A DNA stretch of 64,000 nucleotides from JALZHR01 sp036388475 (GCA_036388475.1 DASVRT010000119.1:1-64000), one strand, 5' to 3'. Counted from the stretch's first letter, positions 24,922 through 33,282 are shown. Numbers and translations: made by a program. Notes: a model not told the origin generated them from the letters alone.

Positions 24922-25641
24922 ATGCCCGAACTTGAACACGAACATTCCGCCGAGGCGATTGCCGAGAGAATTTCTTCGGTCAAACACAATTACATCCGCG
25001 ATTGGATTTACGGCGGAATAGACGGCGCGGTGACGACTTTCGCCGTTGTTTCGAGCGTCGCGGGCGCGGAGCTTTCGCCTGTGATTGTGCTGATTCTGGG
25101 TTTTGCCAATCTGGTCGCGGACGGTTTTTCGATGGCGGCGAGCAATTTTTTAGGCACGCGCGCCGAACAGGAAGATTACAAGCGCATCGAGGAAATCGAA
25201 TATCGCCACATTCGCGTCAACCCGGAAGGCGAGCGCGAGGAAATCCGCCAGATTTACCGCGACAAAGGTTTTGCGGGCGATGAGCTGGAAAAAGCGGTTG
25301 ACCTGATCACCTCGGACAAAGACCGCTGGGTGCAGACGATGCTGACCGAAGAATACGGCTTGCCGACGGAAATCCGCTCGGCGTGGAAAGCGGCGCTCAG
25401 CACGTTTACGGCGTTCGTCATTTGCGGGCTGGTTCCGCTCGTGCCTTATCTTTTCGGCGTCAAAAACTCTTTTTACGTTTCCTCCGCTTTGACGGGCGCG
25501 ACGTTTTTTATTATCGGCTCGGTCAAAAGCCGCTGGTCAACCGCTTCGTGGCTGCGCTCCGGCTTGGAGACGTTTTTCGTCGGCGCGCTGGCGGCAATTC
25601 TGGCTTACGCGGTCGGCGTTTTATTGAAAGGAATGGCATAA
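24922..25641 (+). CDS. VIT1/CCC1-family metal transporter
   Basis: 239 residues. A short His/Glu-rich N-terminus (ELEHEHSAE) precedes a first helix with YGGIDGAVTTFAVVSSVAG, the family signature. A long charged cytoplasmic loop (about 80-150) follows, then three hydrophobic helices near the C-terminus. Homologues move iron or manganese out of the cytosol. It stands alone between repeat-filled gaps. Confidence 0.9.
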   Translation: MPELEHEHSAEAIAERISSVKHNYIRDWIYGGIDGAVTTFAVVSSVAGAELSPVIVLILGFANLVADGFSMAASNFLGTRAEQEDYKRIEEIEYRHIRVNPEGEREEIRQIYRDKGFAGDELEKAVDLITSDKDRWVQTMLTEEYGLPTEIRSAWKAALSTFTAFVICGLVPLVPYLFGVKNSFYVSSALTGATFFIIGSVKSRWSTASWLRSGLETFFVGALAAILAYAVGVLLKGMA

Positions 25642-25757
25642 ATGCAAAACGTCGAAAATGCAAAACGCAAAATGCAAAGTGCAAAATATTAGGATTCAAG
25701 ATTCAAGATTCAAGATTTAATCTGTTCTTCCATTTTGCATTTTGCACTTTGCATTAA
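25642..25757. repeat. Heptamer-word inverted repeat between convergent genes
   Basis: Words AATGCAA, AACGCAA, AATGCAA, AGTGCAA on the left, with GATTCAA repeated three times in the middle, and CATTTTGCATTTTGCACTTT on the right complementary to the left arm. Confidence 0.9.
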
Positions 25758-25762
25758 TTAAC

Positions 25763-26719
25763 TTATTCCTTGCTTTTCTCGTTTGTCTTTTCCACGTCCG
25801 TGATGACGGTCGTGCGCGCGGAGACGAAATATTTCAAACGCAAATAGTATGTGCATTGAACTTCGGGCGTCGTTCCGATTGATTTCAAAACGGCGTCGAA
25901 AGTTCCTTCCGCCAGCGGCTCGAAATAAAAAGTGCTGTTCTTGCGTTTTTCGACGGTGCGGTAAACGTTATCGACCTCGCCCGCTTCAAACGCCTTGTAG
26001 CTGTTGTAGGCTTCAAACGGCTGAAAGACGTCGAATTGCTCTGCGGAAACGGTTATCGGCGTCAATTTTATGCCGACTTTGCCGAAATCGCCTTCTTTAT
26101 TTTTGATGATTCTGACGGCTTCGCTGACCATCTGCGATTTTATCTGCGACAAATCGCCGACGACGTAATCGACTTTCACTAGATCGAAAATGTCGTTCTG
26201 CGCGGCGAGCGAGACGATTTTTTCCAGCAAGGCGCGGTCGCGATAGCGGACGATAAAATTTTCCTTGATTTGAAAGCCCGAAACCTTTTCGCGCGCCGTG
26301 TTGCCTTTGACCGTGTAATCGTAAACGCGATTTTGCGTGATAAAATCGACGTAAGTATCGCCGGCGGAAACTCCCAAACCGTTTAATCCCGACCTGAAAT
26401 CGTTAATCTGTTTTTCCAGTTTTCTGTTTGCCTCGGGAATGGTCGCCGCTTCCTGCGCCAGACCGAAAACGGCGGTGTATTCTTTCGCTTCGACCGTGGT
26501 TAAAACTTTCACGTCGATAAATTGGTAATGCGTAATCGTCTGGTTTGCCGGGTCGATGCTGACCGAATCGACCGTGATTTTCGGCAGATTCGGCATTCTG
26601 CGCTGAACCGGCTGGTCGGTGCCGCCGCCGCGATTGCCGTAAACGCGATTACCGGCTTCCTGCCCAAAACTTGCGGAAACGAACAATAAACAAAATGCGA
26701 GCGATAAAGCTTTTTTCAT
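25763..26719 (-). CDS. Exported SIMPL-domain-like protein
   Basis: 318 residues with a signal peptide (ALSLAFCLLFVSASFGQ). Residues 40-250 have the layout of SIMPL (DUF541) proteins: an alternating strand/helix pattern including LEKQINDFRSGLNGLGVS, a DFITQNRVYDY strand and AVRIIKNKEGDFGKVGIKL. The function of the family is not settled. The assignment rests on pattern, not on a catalytic motif. It is convergent with the VIT transporter gene. Confidence 0.65.
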   Translation of the reverse strand: MKKALSLAFCLLFVSASFGQEAGNRVYGNRGGGTDQPVQRRMPNLPKITVDSVSIDPANQTITHYQFIDVKVLTTVEAKEYTAVFGLAQEAATIPEANRKLEKQINDFRSGLNGLGVSAGDTYVDFITQNRVYDYTVKGNTAREKVSGFQIKENFIVRYRDRALLEKIVSLAAQNDIFDLVKVDYVVGDLSQIKSQMVSEAVRIIKNKEGDFGKVGIKLTPITVSAEQFDVFQPFEAYNSYKAFEAGEVDNVYRTVEKRKNSTFYFEPLAEGTFDAVLKSIGTTPEVQCTYYLRLKYFVSARTTVITDVEKTNEKSKE

Positions 26720-26912
26720 TTAAACGACTCCTGATTTTTAATCTAAAATTTGCCGCCGCAAAACGCTTTTTCACGCGTCGGTTCGATTTAAAGATTTTTC
26801 GCGGCAGAGACTACGCCGAAGACGCAGAATTTCTAAGTTTTTTGCTCAAGCGATTGGGCATTCGAGCGAATTAAAATTATTTTTGTTTTCTGCGCCCGCA
26901 AAAATCAACCTT

Positions 26913-26942
26913 TTGATAAATGCGCTTTAAATTGCGTAAGAT
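26913..26942 (+). promoter_or_regulatory. Possible sigma-70 promoter before the Trm112 gene
   Basis: TTGATA, an 18-bp spacer, then TAAGAT, 28 bp before the start codon and upstream of AAAGGAG. Confidence 0.5.
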
Positions 26943-26969
26943 GGTAAAAATTATTCTAAAGGAGCTTTT

Positions 26970-27146
26970 ATGGCAATCAGTCCCGAACTTTTGGAAATTC
27001 TTCGCTGTCCGAAGTGCAAATCGAAAGTCGAAATCAAAACCGACCGGAGCGGTTTGAAATGCGTCAATCCCGAATGCGCTCTGGTTTACCCGATTCGCGA
27101 CGAAATTCCCGTGATGCTGGTCGAAGAAGCGACGACGGAAAAATGA
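26970..27146 (+). CDS. Trm112 family zinc-ribbon protein
   Basis: 58 residues, MAISPELLEILRCPKCKSKV at the N-terminus, then KCVNPECALVYPIRDEIPVM, shown here to 20 residues. This is the compact Trm112/YcaR fold; the cysteines at 13, 16, 31 and 36 would hold zinc, although the pair spacing is CxxC and CxxxxC. Homologues activate methyltransferases or accompany lipid A and glycosyltransferase genes. AAAGGAG sits 6 nt before the ATG. It probably forms an operon with the glycosyltransferase 9 gene downstream. Confidence 0.9.
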   Translation: MAISPELLEILRCPKCKSKVEIKTDRSGLKCVNPECALVYPIRDEIPVMLVEEATTEK

Positions 27147-27211
27147 AAAACGGATAATGGACGATGGAAAATGAAGACGAATTTTCAGCTTTCCGTTTTC
27201 AATTTTCCAAT
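27147..27211. repeat. Heptamer-word inverted repeat before the glycosyltransferase
   Basis: Words AAACGGA, TAATGGA, CGATGGA, AAATGAA; the right part TTTCCGTTTTCAATTTTCC is complementary. It ends directly at the ATG at 27212. Confidence 0.75.
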
Positions 27212-28255
27212 ATGATTATTGATTGGACAAAAGTTAATCGCGTGCTCGTCGTGCGGCTGCGCTCAATCGGCGACACGGTTCTCGCGACGCCTTCGCTGGA
27301 CGCTCTGCGGCAATTTTTGCCCGCCGCGCGGATTGATATTCTGCTCGAAGATTGGGTCGCGCCCGTTCTGGAAGGCTTCGATGCGGTTGACAATGTTTTG
27401 AGTTTCAAAAAAGACGATTTTCGTTCGCGTCTGAAAACGGCGCGGCAAATTCGGCGCGCGAAATACGATGTCGCTTTCAATCTGCACGGCGGAACGACGG
27501 CGACGTTTTTCGTGCGGGCGAGCGGCGCGCGCCACCGCGTCGGCTACGCGGAAAACCAATACAATTTTCTCTATAATCACCTGCTTTCTTCGGCGGCGGA
27601 TTTCTGGCAGCGGGAAAAAACTCATTCCGCCGAACAGCAGCTTGCGCTGCTCGGATTTGTCGGCGTGCCAATCGCCGAAAAGCCGAAAAGCCGCCTTGTC
27701 GCGACGGAAAAAGCGTTAAATTCGATTGCAGAAAGATTAGCCAAATCGCAAATCGCAAGTCGCAAATCGCAAATCGCTCTGCTTCATCCGGTCGCCGCGT
27801 TTGAAACGAAGCAGTGGGCGACGGAAAATTTTGCGCAAATTGCGGATTTTCTGCACCGGAAAGGTTTGCCGATTGTCGCCGTCGCCACCGGAAAAGAACG
27901 GGAAGTTCTGGAAAAGCTCAAACAGCTTTCATCGTTTCCGATTCTGACTTTTGACGATTTGACCCTGCCGGAAATCACGGCTTTAGCCTCGCAGGCGCAA
28001 ATATTTGTCGGAAACGATTCGGGCATCGCGCATATCGCGGCGGCTGTCCAAGCGCCTTCGGTCGTCATTTTCGGCTCGTCAAACATTCATCACTGGCGAC
28101 CGTGGACAAACGCGCCGCACGAAATCGTTTCCGAAACTTTTGCCTGCCAGCCGTGCGCGGGTTATTTCTGCAAAGAATTCGGCGCGCCGAAATGTATTTT
28201 GAACGTTAAAGTCGAAAGCGTTATGCAGGCAATCCAAAAAATTCTGAAAACATAA
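27212..28255 (+). CDS. Glycosyltransferase family 9 (heptosyltransferase-like)
   Basis: 347 residues from the ATG at 27212 (MIIDWTKVNRVLVVRLRSIG). The N-terminal VVRLRSIGDTVLATPSLDAL motif and the C-terminal VGNDSGIAHIAAAVQAPSVV (20 residues) are typical of ADP-heptose:LPS heptosyltransferases, which extend the LPS inner core on the cytoplasmic side. The C-terminus has a CQPCAGYFCKEFGAPKC cysteine cluster seen in many homologues. Residues 177-189 (AKSQIASRKSQIA) are encoded by five heptamers. The frame is open further upstream, but that part is repeat DNA. Confidence 0.92.
   Translation: MIIDWTKVNRVLVVRLRSIGDTVLATPSLDALRQFLPAARIDILLEDWVAPVLEGFDAVDNVLSFKKDDFRSRLKTARQIRRAKYDVAFNLHGGTTATFFVRASGARHRVGYAENQYNFLYNHLLSSAADFWQREKTHSAEQQLALLGFVGVPIAEKPKSRLVATEKALNSIAERLAKSQIASRKSQIALLHPVAAFETKQWATENFAQIADFLHRKGLPIVAVATGKEREVLEKLKQLSSFPILTFDDLTLPEITALASQAQIFVGNDSGIAHIAAAVQAPSVVIFGSSNIHHWRPWTNAPHEIVSETFACQPCAGYFCKEFGAPKCILNVKVESVMQAIQKILKT
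27742..27776. repeat. Five exact-period heptamers inside the glycosyltransferase gene
   Basis: CAAATCG, CAAATCG, CAAGTCG, CAAATCG, CAAATCG. They lie at the linker between the two Rossmann halves of the protein. Confidence 0.9.
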
Positions 28256-28287
28256 ATTGTTTGGTGAAATCGACTTGCGAAACTAAA

Positions 28288-28315
28288 AAGGCGAGTCCCG
28301 ATCGAGACTCGCCTT
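28288..28315 (-). terminator. Intrinsic terminator
   Basis: AAGGCGAGTC and GACTCGCCTT pair around CCGATCGA. On the minus strand TTTTTAGTTT follows, so it ends the BON lipoprotein transcript. It may also stop the convergent glycosyltransferase transcript. Confidence 0.85.
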
Positions 28316-28339
28316 AAGCGTTCAAATTAAATTTTGAAC

Positions 28340-28921
28340 TTATCTTTTGTTCGCATTGGCATTTGAGCCTTTCGTGTTGCCGGAATTGCCGCTGCTGACA
28401 TTCGCCATCGAATCGTCGGGCGCGACTTTTAATTCGTTTTTCACGCTTTTCACGCCGTCGATGCCTTTGGCGACCTGTTCGGCTTTTGTTTTCTGAGCGG
28501 CGGTTTCGACCGTTCCTTTCAAGGTCACGACGTCGTTGGCGACATCGACGTTGACGGTTGATTCGCGCAAATCGCTCGTGCCTAACAATGCCGCGCGCGT
28601 TTTAAACCAAATCCAGCTGTCGTTGGCGCCCTGACCGATGTTGCTCGTGCCTTTGTCTCTTTCGTAGTCGGCGCGTTCTTTGTCGTATTGTTCGCGCGTC
28701 ACGCTATTGGCGTTTGACCAGCGGTTCGTCGTAGTGGCGTTGTTGGTAGTGCTGACCACTGTCGTGTTATTGGCGTTGACGACACTTGCCGTGTTCGGAT
28801 TATTTGAACGGCTGGCGTTCGTGCTGTTGACGACGCCGTTCGATTCATGACCGCCGCAGGCTGAAAAAATCAGCGCGGCTAAAATCATTCCTAAGCCTAA
28901 GCTATATAATTTGACTTTCAT
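28340..28921 (-). CDS. BON-domain lipoprotein
   Basis: 193 residues from the ATG at 28921, which follows GGAGGAC. A lipoprotein signal (LGMILAALIFSAC, lipobox FSAC) leads into an Asn/Thr/Ser-rich linker of about 60 residues and then a BON domain at about 105-170 (LRESTVNVDVANDVVTLKGT, KAEQVAKGIDGVKSVKNEL). BON domains bind membranes or other envelope partners. The first 33 residues are nearly the same as those of the next gene, a paralogue. Confidence 0.88.
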   Translation of the reverse strand: MKVKLYSLGLGMILAALIFSACGGHESNGVVNSTNASRSNNPNTASVVNANNTTVVSTTNNATTTNRWSNANSVTREQYDKERADYERDKGTSNIGQGANDSWIWFKTRAALLGTSDLRESTVNVDVANDVVTLKGTVETAAQKTKAEQVAKGIDGVKSVKNELKVAPDDSMANVSSGNSGNTKGSNANANKR

Positions 28922-29109
28922 TTGTCCTCCTAAAGACTCTCCTGTTGTCTGTCTTAAAAAAATACATTTTTTTAAAAACAAGTGAATTGCGGCAAATTTC
29001 GTTCCATTGAGAATAAAATCACAAAAGAGCGACAATTTTTACGCCGCCGTTAATTGCGCCGATGAAATGAATGAGGCGGCGATTATTAACGATAAAATCG
29101 AATGAAAAA

Positions 29110-29133
29110 GGCGGGTTTTCCATAAAACCCGCC
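29110..29133 (-). terminator. Intrinsic terminator
   Basis: GGCGGGTTTT and AAAACCCGCC pair around a 4-nt loop, followed on the minus strand by TTTTTC. It ends the Asn-rich lipoprotein transcript. Confidence 0.9.
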
Positions 29134-29162
29134 GGAGTACTTATGCGAAATTCATTAAACCG

Positions 29163-29474
29163 TTATCGGTTGGTATTTGAATTTCTCATATTCGTATTGC
29201 CCGAATTAGTGCGCATATTCGAATTAGTAGTGTTCATATTCGAATTTCTCATCGTGTTGTTGCCGCCCATATTCGAGTTCATATTCGCGTTGCTGTTGGT
29301 TGTCGTAATGACGGCGTTGGTGTTGCTGTTAGTAACAACTGCCGTGTTATTGCTGTTCGTCCGGGTAGCGTTGGTGCTGTTGACCACGCCGTTGGACTCG
29401 GTTCCGCCGCACGCCGAAAAAGCGAGCGCCGCTAAAATCATTCCTAATCCTAAACTGTATAATTTGACTCTCAT
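29163..29474 (-). CDS. Asn-rich lipoprotein, paralogue lacking the BON domain
   Basis: 103 residues. The signal VKLYSLGLGMILAALAFSAC and following GGTESNGVVNSTNA match the neighbouring BON lipoprotein almost residue for residue. After residue 33 the protein is a low-complexity chain of Asn, Thr, Ser and Met in seven-residue steps (MRNSNMN, TTNSNMR and so on), encoded by 21-bp repeats (29173-29256). There is no BON domain. GGAGGAACC precedes the ATG. It looks like a duplicate whose C-terminal domain was replaced by repeats. Confidence 0.8.
   Translation of the reverse strand: MRVKLYSLGLGMILAALAFSACGGTESNGVVNSTNATRTNSNNTAVVTNSNTNAVITTTNSNANMNSNMGGNNTMRNSNMNTTNSNMRTNSGNTNMRNSNTNR
29173..29256. 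repeat. 21-bp-period repeats within the lipoprotein gene, four units
   Basis: Four successive 21-bp steps; units 1, 3 and 4 begin GTATTTGAATTTCTCATA, ATATTCGAATTAGTAGTG and ATATTCGAATTTCTCATC. Unit 2 is more divergent and the array fades into Asn codons after 29256. Confidence 0.6.
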
Positions 29475-29605
29475 GGTTCCTCCTCAAATTCATTTGACAT
29501 AAATGCGGGCGTTTTTGTCAAACGCGGGAATTAGGGCAAGTTTTGTTCCGTTGAAAGAAAAATCACGAAATAACGGCGGTTTCAGCCATATTTAAGGCTG
29601 GTTTC

Positions 29606-29634
29606 TTGACATCGAGAGGCGCGGCATTTATCAT
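29606..29634 (+). promoter_or_regulatory. Strong sigma-70-type promoter of the ffh-rnhB cluster
   Basis: TTGACA (29606-29611, consensus), a 17-bp spacer, then TATCAT (29629-29634). It lies 99 bp before the ffh start, with no other gene between. Confidence 0.75.
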
Positions 29635-29732
29635 CTAAAATTTCGGCTATTATCGCCGCTCGTCTCTGTGTAGCACTTGGAAAGTTTAATTTGTGAATTA
29701 AAACAAGACACAGGCGAAACGAAAAAATACAT

Positions 29733-31235
29733 ATGTTCGAGTCGCTGTCCGACAAACTGAAGAAAACTCTCAAAAACCTGCGCGGTGAAGGCAAACTCAC
29801 GCCCGAACACGTCGATGCCGCATTGCGCGAAATTCGCATGGCGCTGCTCGAAGCCGACGTTAATTACAAGGTGGCAAAGGATTTTGTCGAATCCGTCCGC
29901 TCGAAAGCCGAAGGTCAGGAAGTCTGGCAGGATTTGAAACCGCACGAGCAGGTCGTCAAAATCGTCTACGACGAGCTGGTCGAGCTGATGGGCGGAACTT
30001 CTTCGCGGCTGGTTTTCACGCGGGCGATTCCGAATGTCGTGATGACGGTCGGTCTGCAAGGCTCGGGTAAAACGACTTCGACGGGAAAAATCGCGAACTG
30101 GCTGGCGAAAAATCAGGAAAGAAAACCGCTGCTGGTTTCGGTCGACGTTTATCGACCAGCCGCACGCGAGCAGTTGAAAGTCGTCGCGGGCGCCGTCGGT
30201 CAGGCGATTTACGAAGACAAAACGACCGACGACCCGATGACTTTAGTGCGCGGCGCGATGCGCTACGCGCAGGAAACAGGCTACGATACCTTGATGATTG
30301 ACACCGCCGGTCGCCTGCACATCGACGACGATTTGATGGTCGAGCTTGAGCAAATCAAGGCGGAAACCAAGCCGGTCGAAGTTTTATTTGTCGCCGACGC
30401 GATGACCGGACAGGACGCGGTTCGTTCAGCCGAAGAATTTCATCGAAGAGTCGGAATCACGGGCGTGATTTTGACGAAAATGGACGGCGACGCGCGCGGC
30501 GGCGCGGCTTTGTCCATCAAACAGGTTATCGGTCAGCCGGTCAAATTTGTCGGCGTCGGCGAAAAATACGACGCGATTGAACCGTTTTACCCGGATAGAA
30601 TCGCGCAGCGAATCCTCGGAATGGGCGACGTCTTATCGCTCATCGAAGAAGTCCAGGGAAAAATCGACCAGGACGAAGCCGAAGAGCAATTGCTGAAAAT
30701 GCAGAAAAACCAGTTTACGCTGGAAGATTTTCGCAATCAGCTCCGCCAGTTTAAAAAACTCGGCTCGATGTCGAAATTGATGAAGATGCTGCCCGAACAA
30801 TTGATGGGCGGCTTGCAGCTGAGCGACGAGCAATCCGAGCAGGTCGAAGTGCAGATGAAGCGCACGGAAGCGATTATCGACTCGATGACCAAAGCCGAGC
30901 GCGCCAATTACAAGATTATCGACGCCAGCCGCAAAACGCGTATTGCGAACGGTTCCGGCTCAAGCATTTCCGAGGTCAACGGGCTGATTCGCCAATACGA
31001 GCAGATGCGTAAAATGATGCAGCAGATGAATCGCGGCGGCTTGTTCGGCGGCTTGGGCAAGAAAATGATGGGCGGTTTAGGCGGCGGGCTGGGCGGAATG
31101 CTCGGCGGCGGCTTGGGCGGACTTTTAGGCGGCGGCAACGGCGGCGCGGAAGATTTTGATAACGATTACGAAGAAACGAAAGATTCTTTGGCAAAGAGAT
31201 TAAAGAAAAAGAAGAGACACAAGAAAAGGAAATAG
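29733..31235 (+). CDS. ffh: Signal recognition particle GTPase Ffh (SRP54)
   Basis: 500 residues. N-domain MFESLSDKLKKTLKNLRGEG, G-domain P-loop GLQGSGKTTSTGKIA, G3 DTAGRLHIDDDL and G4 TKMDGDARGGAALS are present, then a methionine-rich M-domain (MKMLPEQLMG, QMRKMMQQM) that binds signal peptides and 4.5S RNA. The tail is unusual: about 30 residues of Gly/Leu/Met repeats, then an acidic stretch and a Lys/Arg-rich end. It targets nascent membrane proteins to the Sec translocon. First gene of the rpsP-rnhB cluster. Confidence 0.97.
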   Translation: MFESLSDKLKKTLKNLRGEGKLTPEHVDAALREIRMALLEADVNYKVAKDFVESVRSKAEGQEVWQDLKPHEQVVKIVYDELVELMGGTSSRLVFTRAIPNVVMTVGLQGSGKTTSTGKIANWLAKNQERKPLLVSVDVYRPAAREQLKVVAGAVGQAIYEDKTTDDPMTLVRGAMRYAQETGYDTLMIDTAGRLHIDDDLMVELEQIKAETKPVEVLFVADAMTGQDAVRSAEEFHRRVGITGVILTKMDGDARGGAALSIKQVIGQPVKFVGVGEKYDAIEPFYPDRIAQRILGMGDVLSLIEEVQGKIDQDEAEEQLLKMQKNQFTLEDFRNQLRQFKKLGSMSKLMKMLPEQLMGGLQLSDEQSEQVEVQMKRTEAIIDSMTKAERANYKIIDASRKTRIANGSGSSISEVNGLIRQYEQMRKMMQQMNRGGLFGGLGKKMMGGLGGGLGGMLGGGLGGLLGGGNGGAEDFDNDYEETKDSLAKRLKKKKRHKKRK

Positions 31236-31314
31236 TGGTAAACGGTAAACGGTAAGTGGTAAGTTTTGATGCTTTCACTTACCAATTACCATTTACCACT
31301 TACCACTTAAAATT
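31235..31314. repeat. Heptamer-word inverted repeat between ffh and rpsP
   Basis: Left words GGTAAAC, GGTAAAC, GGTAAGT, GGTAAGT; right side CTTACCAATTACC, ATTTACC, ACTTACC, ACTTA. The arms are complementary with a short loop around TTTTGATGCTTT. Confidence 0.9.
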
Positions 31315-31563
31315 ATGTTAGCAATTAGTTTAATGAGAATGGGCGCAAAAGGAAAACCTTTTTACCGCCTCGTGGTTAAAGAAAAACGCTCGAAGCGCGA
31401 CGGAAAATACATCGAAAACGTCGGCACGTATAATCCGATGCTGAATCCGGCGGAAGTGAATTTAAAACACGACCGCATTCAATATTGGATTAGCGTCGGC
31501 GCGCAGCCGACCGAAACCGTGGCGAGCTTGATTAAAAACAATCAACCGGCGACGGAAGAATAA
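31315..31563 (+). CDS. rpsP: 30S ribosomal protein bS16
   Basis: 82 residues. Starts MLAISLMRMGAKGKPFYRLV and contains KRDGKYIENVGTYNP, the bS16 signature. It is a structural component of the small subunit. Preceded in the cluster by ffh and followed by khpA, the common bacterial order. Confidence 0.97.
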   Translation: MLAISLMRMGAKGKPFYRLVVKEKRSKRDGKYIENVGTYNPMLNPAEVNLKHDRIQYWISVGAQPTETVASLIKNNQPATEE

Positions 31564-31648
31564 TGTTTAACCGCAAAGACACCAAGAACACGAAGATTCT
31601 TTTAAAATCTTCTTTGTGTCTTTGGTGTCTTTGTGGTGAAATCTACAA
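31564..31648. repeat. Inverted repeat with 9-bp words between rpsP and khpA
   Basis: AACCGCAAAGACACCAAGAA and CACGAAGATT pair with AATCTTCTTTGTG, TCTTTGGTGTCTTTGTGGT. Nearly perfect stem of about 35 bp. Confidence 0.9.
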
Positions 31649-31885
31649 ATGAAAGAAGCCGTCGAAAAACTTATCAAAGCCTTAGTCGGCAACGCCGACG
31701 CCGTCGAGGTGTCGGAAAAACCGGGCGACAGCGCCAACACGACCGTCATTTCCGTGAAGGTCGGCGAAGGCGAGATGGGACGCCTTATCGGGCGCGAAGG
31801 TCGCACAATCAAAGCGATTCGCAGTCTTCTCTACGCCGCGAGCCAGAAGCAGCGAAAGCGCTTCGTGCTGGAAGTCATCGAATAA
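31649..31885 (+). CDS. khpA: KH-domain RNA-binding protein KhpA
   Basis: 78 residues. A single KH domain with GRLIGREGRTIKAIRSLL, the GxxG RNA-binding loop being GREG. KhpA partners with KhpB and binds many RNAs. It lies between rpsP and rimM, its standard position. Confidence 0.95.
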   Translation: MKEAVEKLIKALVGNADAVEVSEKPGDSANTTVISVKVGEGEMGRLIGREGRTIKAIRSLLYAASQKQRKRFVLEVIE

Positions 31886-31892
31886 GTCGGCA

Positions 31893-31965
31893 GAATTGCG
31901 GAAAGTTGGTTGCAGGTAGTTGCCGAAGTTAAAAACTTTCTGAAACTGTCCGCAGCCTGTCGTCA
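31893..31965. repeat. Weak inverted repeat between khpA and rimM
   Basis: GCGGAAAGTT pairs imperfectly with AACTTTCTGAAACTGTCCGC. Less regular than the other cluster junctions; words AGTTGGT, TGCAGGT, AGTTGCC suggest a decayed heptamer array. Confidence 0.45.
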
Positions 31966-31979
31966 CTCTGTAAACTTAA

Positions 31980-32501
31980 ATGGAAGAGCTTGTTGCCATC
32001 GCCAGAACCGTCAGAACGCGCGGGCTGCGCGGCGAGCTGGTCGCGGATGTTTTGACCGATTTTCCCGAACGCTTTGAGGAAACAAAAACGGTTTTCGTAA
32101 TCAAGCCGGACGGCGCGCGCGACGAGTTAAAGCTCGAAAAGCACTGGTTTCAAAAAAACCGGGTGATTTTAAAGTTTGCCGGATTCGATTCGATAGAAGC
32201 GGCGGAAAGTTTGATAAATTGCGAAATCTGCGTTCCCGAATCCGAGGCGGTCGCGCTGGAAGAAGGCGAGTTTTTCGATTGGGAATTGATTGACTGCGCG
32301 GTCGAAACCGTCGAAGGCGAAATGCTCGGACGCGTCAGGGAAGTGATGCGAACGGGCGGCACGGAAATTCTGGTCGTTGCCGGCGGCGCGAAAGAGGAAA
32401 AAGATTACCTGATTCCGTTTGCCGAAAAAATTTGCGTTGAAGTCGATGTTGAAAACAAGTTGATAAAAGTTGACGTGCCCGAAGGGCTCCTGGAATTTTA
32501 G
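31980..32501 (+). CDS. rimM: 16S rRNA processing protein RimM
   Basis: 173 residues. N-terminal RimM beta-barrel starts LVAIARTVRTRGLRGELVAD (20 residues) and includes the TDFPERF motif; the PRC-barrel half has FDWELIDCAVETVEGEMLGR and DYLIPFAEKICVEVD. It binds uS19 and assists 30S head maturation. The position between khpA and trmD supports the call. Confidence 0.96.
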   Translation: MEELVAIARTVRTRGLRGELVADVLTDFPERFEETKTVFVIKPDGARDELKLEKHWFQKNRVILKFAGFDSIEAAESLINCEICVPESEAVALEEGEFFDWELIDCAVETVEGEMLGRVREVMRTGGTEILVVAGGAKEEKDYLIPFAEKICVEVDVENKLIKVDVPEGLLEF

Positions 32502-32502
32502 C

Positions 32503-32573
32503 TCTTTGTCCTTCGTCATTCGTTCTTAGCTGTTTTTGCAAAGGACAAAGGACAAAGGTCGAAGGACAAAATT
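32503..32573. repeat. Heptamer-word inverted repeat between rimM and trmD
   Basis: Right arm words AGGACAA, AGGACAA, AGGTCGA, AGGACAA; left arm TTTGTCCTTCGTCATTCG is complementary. It reaches the TTG start of trmD. Confidence 0.9.
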
Positions 32574-33281
32574 TTGAAAATCGACGTTTTAACAATTTTT
32601 CCCGAATTTTTTCGAGAGGTCTTTGACTTTGGAATAATCCGCCGCGCCAGGCTCGCCGGAATCGTCGAGATAAACGTCCGCGATTTGCGCGAGTTTACGA
32701 CCGATAAGCACAAAATGGTCGACGACCGACCGTTCGGCGGCGGCGACGGGATGATTTTTAAGCCTGAGCCGGTTTTTAACGCGATTGAAAATCTGGTTGG
32801 AACGTGCGAGCGAGAAAATTATCCGCCGCACACCCGCGTTGTTTTATTAACGCCGCAGGGCAGGGTTTTAAAACAGTCGGTCGCGCGCGAGTTTGCCGAC
32901 GAAGCCGCGCACGTCGTTTTGATTTGCGGGCGCTACGAAGGCGTCGACGAAAGAGTTAACGAAGCTTTAGTGACCGACGAAATTTCCATCGGCGATTACG
33001 TTCTTTCGGGCGGCGAGCCGGCGGCAATTGTTCTGATCGACGCGATTACGAGGCTTTTGCCGAACGCTCTGGGCAGCGAAACGTCAGCCGTTAATGATTC
33101 GTTTACGGAAAATTTGCTGGACTGCCCGCATTACACGCGTCCGGCGGAGTTTCGCGGAATGAAAGTGCCGGAAGTTTTATTAAACGGGCATCACGCCGAG
33201 ATTGAAAAATGGCGTAAACAGAAAGCGTTGGAAAAAACGCAGAAGATTAGAAAAGATTTATTGACAAAGGAGAATAGTTGA
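32574..33281 (+). CDS. trmD: tRNA (guanine-N1)-methyltransferase TrmD
   Basis: 235 residues starting at TTG (KIDVLTIFPEFF follows). The trefoil-knot SAM site appears in ICGRYEGVDERV, SIGDYVLSGGEPAA and the C-terminal HYTRPAEFRGMKVPEVLLNG (20 residues). It methylates G37 of tRNAs with G36, preventing frameshifts. The TTG is the only start that fits, because the DNA just upstream is heptamer repeat. Confidence 0.97.
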   Translation: MKIDVLTIFPEFFREVFDFGIIRRARLAGIVEINVRDLREFTTDKHKMVDDRPFGGGDGMIFKPEPVFNAIENLVGTCERENYPPHTRVVLLTPQGRVLKQSVAREFADEAAHVVLICGRYEGVDERVNEALVTDEISIGDYVLSGGEPAAIVLIDAITRLLPNALGSETSAVNDSFTENLLDCPHYTRPAEFRGMKVPEVLLNGHHAEIEKWRKQKALEKTQKIRKDLLTKENS

Positions 33282-33282
33282 A

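Noticed and set aside
27164..27211. Upstream start of the glycosyltransferase
   Set aside because: The extra 16 codons are heptamer-hairpin DNA and the family core starts at MIIDWTKV.
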